From the NCBI GenBank assembly GCA_003250135.1, contig QKHF01000205.1, forward strand, positions 1 to 17,275: 17,275 nucleotides of DNA, written 5' to 3'. Under the pieces are notes generated by a model. The model was not told where the DNA came from, made no database searches, and worked only from the letters and a program-made list of their open reading frames with translations. Positions 14,331 through 17,275 of this stretch are shown here, in pieces. A program made the position numbers and the translations under genes. Positions within the stretch are counted from its first letter, which is position 1, and every line of letters begins with the position of its first letter. The stretch comes from Paracoccaceae bacterium (GTDB taxonomy: Bacteria > Pseudomonadota > Alphaproteobacteria > Rhodobacterales > Rhodobacteraceae).

Positions 14331-15482
14331 CTACTCCGCCGCCCATGGCGTCTCGACCTTCGATTGCCGCGCGCAGGGGAAGACGAAACATCGGTCGCGG
14401 CGCAGCGACAGCCAGAGCGGCGTGCCCTTCTCGGGCAGAAACGCCTCGGGCACCGTGGCGCGCAGGATGGACGCGTCATGGTCCATGCGCACCTCGATCA
14501 GGCTTTCATTGCCCATGAAGCGCGCGCGTTCGACCACGCCGCGGGCCGGAGCGCCGGTGCGGGCGCTGGCGGGCGGCGGGACGCCGGCGTCGAGGTCGAT
14601 CTTCAGATGCTGGGGGCGGACGATGATCTCCACATCCGCCTCATCCACCAGCCCAGGCGTCAGGAACAGGCCGAAAGGCGTGTCGGTCTGGCGCGAGTTG
14701 ACGACGCCGTGGATCACATTGAGGTCGGAGAAGAACGCGGCGGCGGCCCGGTCCACAGGCTTGTTGTAGAGGTGATAGGGCGCGCCGATCTGCACGATCC
14801 GGCTGTCCCGCATCAACGCGATACGGTCGGACATGCGCATCGCCTCATCCGGGTCGTGGGTGACGAGCAGGACGCCCGCCCCCTCCTCTTTCAGGATCGA
14901 CAGCGCCTCGTCCCGCACCTCGTCGCGCAGCCGCTCATCAAGGCCCGAGAACGGCTCGTCCATCAGCATGACTTTCGGCTTGGGCGCAAGCGCGCGCGCC
15001 AGCGCGACACGCTGTTGTTCGCCGCCCGAAAGCTGATGGGGGAACTTGTCGCCGTAGCCTTTCAGGCCGACGCGGCGGAGGTATTCGTCGGCGGTCTTGC
15101 CCTTGTCGCGTCCGCCGCGCAGGCCAAAGGCGACGTTGTCGCGCGCGGTCAGATGCGGGAACAGAGCGAAATCCTGAAACATCAGCCCGACAGAGCGCGC
15201 TTCGGGCGGGGCGTGCCGCCGGGCGTCCGACACCACGTGGCCATCGACCGCGACAGAGCCGCTGGTCTGATGCTCCACGCCGGCGGCGATGCGCAACGTC
15301 GTGGATTTTCCGCACCCCGACGGACCGAGCAGGCACACGATCTCGCCGCGCCCGACGTCGAGAGTCAGGTCCGAGACCGCCGGAACGCCGTCGTAGATCC
15401 GGGTGATCCCGGATAACGACAGGCGCGGCGCATCGGCCTCCGCCATCTTGCCGCCCGGGTCCTCAGAAGAAGATCGCGTCAT
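14331..15482 (-). CDS. ABC transporter ATP-binding protein, FbpC/AfuC-like
   Basis: Cytoplasmic ATPase subunit of an import-type ABC transporter, 383 residues. It shows Walker A GPSGCGKST (53-61), a Q-loop in LMFQDFALFPHL, the signature LSGGEQQRVALARAL, Walker B VMLMDEPFSGLD and the switch His in LLVTHD. The C-terminal third (after about 245) is a TOBE-like regulatory domain. The sequence is closest in style to ferric iron (FbpC/AfuC) and spermidine/putrescine ATPases; the substrate is not certain. No permease or binding-protein gene adjoins it here, so its partners must be encoded elsewhere. Start at 15482 has GGAGGA 13 nt upstream; an in-frame ATG at 15446 gives a more usual N-terminus and is about as likely. 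It is divergent from prfC. Confidence 0.9.
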   Translation of the reverse strand: MTRSSSEDPGGKMAEADAPRLSLSGITRIYDGVPAVSDLTLDVGRGEIVCLLGPSGCGKSTTLRIAAGVEHQTSGSVAVDGHVVSDARRHAPPEARSVGLMFQDFALFPHLTARDNVAFGLRGGRDKGKTADEYLRRVGLKGYGDKFPHQLSGGEQQRVALARALAPKPKVMLMDEPFSGLDERLRDEVRDEALSILKEEGAGVLLVTHDPDEAMRMSDRIALMRDSRIVQIGAPYHLYNKPVDRAAAAFFSDLNVIHGVVNSRQTDTPFGLFLTPGLVDEADVEIIVRPQHLKIDLDAGVPPPASARTGAPARGVVERARFMGNESLIEVRMDHDASILRATVPEAFLPEKGTPLWLSLRRDRCFVFPCARQSKVETPWAAE

Positions 15483-15637
15483 CGGTCGCAGCCGCTCCTC
15501 CGCGCAGGCGGATCAGAGGCCCGCGCATCGATGCTTTACTAAATCAGTCGGTTAATCACTTAGGTAGCAGCGAAATCCTGCACCGACAAGTCGGAGCGAT
15601 TCACGATCATCCCGATGAGGCCAAGGCGTCACGGCGC

Positions 15638-15666
15638 TTTTCAACGCCGCGCCCCTCGCCTATATC
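15638..15666 (+). promoter_or_regulatory. Candidate promoter of prfC, placed for a leaderless transcript
   Basis: TTTTCA (15638-15643), a 17-nt spacer and TATATC (15661-15666) lie so that the transcription start would fall within about two bases of the prfC ATG at 15675. Each hexamer matches the consensus at four positions. The rest of the 192-nt gap to the ABC ATPase gene is more AT-rich around 15530-15570 but shows no other convincing promoter or RNA gene. Confidence 0.4.
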
Positions 15667-15674
15667 CCGGCGCC

Positions 15675-17275
15675 ATGGATGGAACCGGACATAACGCGCC
15701 GCCCCTGCCGCCCGAGATCGAGCGGCGGCGGACATTTGCGATCATCTCTCACCCCGACGCGGGCAAGACCACGCTGACGGAAAAGCTGCTGCTGCATGGC
15801 GGCGCCATCCAGATGGCGGGACAGGTGCGCGCCAAGGGCGAGGCTCGTCGCACCAGGTCCGACTTCATGAAGATGGAGAAGGAGCGCGGCATCTCCGTCT
15901 CCGCCTCGGCGATGTCGTTTCCGTACGATCACCACTGGTTCAATCTGGTGGACACGCCGGGCCATGAGGATTTCTCGGAAGACACCTATCGCACGCTGAC
16001 CGCGGTGGACGCGGCGGTGATGGTGATCGACGGCGCCAAGGGCGTGGAGAGCCAGACCCGCAAACTGTTCGAGGTGTGCCGCCTGCGCGATCTGCCGATC
16101 CTGACCTTCTGCAATAAGATGGACCGGGAAAGCCGCGACACGTTCGAGATCATCGACGAGATTCAGGAGTTGCTGGCGCTCGACGTCGCGCCCGCCTCCT
16201 GGCCGATCGGCATGGGGCGCGAGTTCCTCGGCGCCTATGATCTGCTGAACGACCGGCTGGAGTTGATGGACCGCGCAGACCGGAACGTGCGCGGCAAGTC
16301 GATCTCGATCCAGGGGCTGGACGACCCGAAGCTCGCCGAGCACGTGCCCGCCGACCTGCTGAAGACGCTGCGTGAAGAAGTGGAGATGGCGCGCGAGTTG
16401 CTGCCCGCTTTCGACATGCAAGCCTTTCGCGAAGGACACATGACGCCGATCTGGTTCGGCTCGGCGATCAACTCCTTCGGCGTGCGCGAGCTGATGAACG
16501 GGATCTGCGCCTATGCGCCGCCTCCGGGACCGCGCCCGGCCCTGCCGAGGCAGGTTTCCTCTGATGAATCAGCGGTTTCCGGATTTGTTTTCAAAGTGCA
16601 GGCCAATATGGACCCGAAGCACCGGGATCGCGTTGCTTTCGTCCGGCTTTGCAGCGGGCACTTCAAGCGCGGCATGAAGTTGAAGCATGTGCGCTCCGGC
16701 AAGCCGATGGCGATCGCCAATCCGGTGATGTTCCTCGCCGCCGAGCGCGAGATCGCCGACGACGCCTGGGCGGGCGATATCATCGGCGTGCCGAACCATG
16801 GGCAGCTTCGGATCGGCGACGCGCTGACCGAGGGAGAGGATTTGCGCTTCTCCGGCATTCCGTCATTTGCGCCGGAACTGCTGCAGGCGGTGCGCGCAGC
16901 GGACCCGATGAAGGCCAAGCACCTCGACAAGGCGCTGACGCAGTTGGCCGAGGAAGGCGCGGCGAAGCTCTTCAAGCCGGCCATCGGTTCGGGCTGGATC
17001 ATCGGCGTCGTGGGCGCGCTGCAGTTCGACGTGATCGCCAGCCGGATCGAGCAGGAATACAGCCTGCCCGTCCGCTTCGAGCAGACCCAGTTCACCGGCG
17101 CGCGCTGGATTTCCGGCGACAAGGACCGGATCGAGGCCTTCATCAAGGCGAATCGGGGCCACATGGCCGAGGACCATGACGGCGATCCGGTCTATATGAC
17201 CCGCCTGCAATGGGACATCGACCGGGTCGTGCGCGACTGGCCGGAGATCAAGCTGAGCGCGACGAAAGAGACGCA
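15675..17275 (+). CDS. prfC: Peptide chain release factor 3 (3' end cut by window edge)
   Basis: GTPase that removes RF1/RF2 from the ribosome after peptide release. The frame is open from the ATG at 15675 to the window end, giving 533 codons plus two bases; RF3 proteins are about 530 residues, and the visible end (D-W-P-E-I-K-L) matches the family's C-terminus, so only a few codons are missing. G1 is SHPDAGKTT (25-33), followed by the E-R-G-I-S-V-S switch I region, VDTPGHEDFSEDTYR (G3), and CNKMD (G4). The domain order is G domain, EF-Tu-like domain 2 and the RF3 C-terminal domain. No Shine-Dalgarno-like purine run precedes the ATG. It is divergent from the ABC ATPase gene. Confidence 0.97.
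   Translation, partial: MDGTGHNAPPLPPEIERRRTFAIISHPDAGKTTLTEKLLLHGGAIQMAGQVRAKGEARRTRSDFMKMEKERGISVSASAMSFPYDHHWFNLVDTPGHEDFSEDTYRTLTAVDAAVMVIDGAKGVESQTRKLFEVCRLRDLPILTFCNKMDRESRDTFEIIDEIQELLALDVAPASWPIGMGREFLGAYDLLNDRLELMDRADRNVRGKSISIQGLDDPKLAEHVPADLLKTLREEVEMARELLPAFDMQAFREGHMTPIWFGSAINSFGVRELMNGICAYAPPPGPRPALPRQVSSDESAVSGFVFKVQANMDPKHRDRVAFVRLCSGHFKRGMKLKHVRSGKPMAIANPVMFLAAEREIADDAWAGDIIGVPNHGQLRIGDALTEGEDLRFSGIPSFAPELLQAVRAADPMKAKHLDKALTQLAEEGAAKLFKPAIGSGWIIGVVGALQFDVIASRIEQEYSLPVRFEQTQFTGARWISGDKDRIEAFIKANRGHMAEDHDGDPVYMTRLQWDIDRVVRDWPEIKLSATKET

Noticed and set aside
15540..15570. TTAACC-like element on the minus strand as a CtrA binding site
   Set aside because: Only one half-site is present; no second TTAA lies at the 7-nt spacing of the full CtrA motif.
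15560..15610. 16-codon open frame upstream of the ABC ATPase gene as a leader peptide
   Set aside because: No ribosome site, no attenuator structure and no biased codon run; expected by chance.
1..17275. CRISPR arrays, tRNAs, rRNAs, insertion sequences and riboswitches
   Set aside because: I looked through all intergenic gaps (longest about 208 nt, 6178-6385) and found no repeat-spacer pattern, cloverleaf, transposase or recognisable riboswitch.

Overview
The window reads as a stretch of core chromosome from a high-GC alphaproteobacterium. The Tat, Sec and surE/pcm genes are arranged in ways typical of that class, with an Mth938-fold gene after secF and a DUF815 ATPase after tatC. Protein character suggests the Hyphomonadales/Maricaulales/Caulobacterales side, but this is inference and no rRNA is present to confirm it. 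I see no insertion sequence, phage gene, CRISPR array or tRNA. Coding density is very high and many genes overlap by 1-4 nt.

Left part (1-6300, nearly all minus strand). A short C-terminal coding fragment may end at 55 on the plus strand. Facing it is a tightly coupled minus-strand operon: rarD-type EamA transporter, then a COG4280-like membrane protein with two ExxE motifs, then a tiny two-helix membrane protein; both junctions are ATGA overlaps. Upstream of rarD lies sodB, with its own promoter and a strong intrinsic terminator that sits right against the rarD ribosome binding site. Next is the Sec accessory operon yajC-secD-secF-Mth938 domain protein, driven by a good sigma70-like promoter at 6253-6280.

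Middle (6386-11840, mostly plus strand). serS is followed by a small stand-alone SET-domain protein, then a minus-strand GNAT acetyltransferase, then surE-pcm-LysM/LytM lipoprotein. The last three match the gammaproteobacterial surE-pcm-nlpD order. The LytM domain has lost most of its zinc and catalytic residues, as in NlpD/EnvC amidase activators.

Right part (11846-17275). A minus-strand operon tatA-tatB-tatC-DUF815 ATPase is convergent with the lipoprotein gene. Upstream of it is an FbpC/AfuC-type ABC ATPase with no permease or binding protein beside it. The window closes with prfC (release factor 3) on the plus strand, lacking only its last few codons; its start looks leaderless.

Taken together, the window holds both protein export accessory systems (Sec: YajC/SecDF; Tat: TatABC), a seryl-tRNA synthetase, protein and nucleotide maintenance enzymes (SurE, Pcm), and translation termination (RF3). 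The most interesting points are the duplicated ExxE membrane protein and its small partner, the DUF815 ATPase translationally coupled to tatC, the degenerate LytM lipoprotein, and the rearranged Sec/Tat/surE neighbourhood. I did not find a clearly novel multi-gene system.
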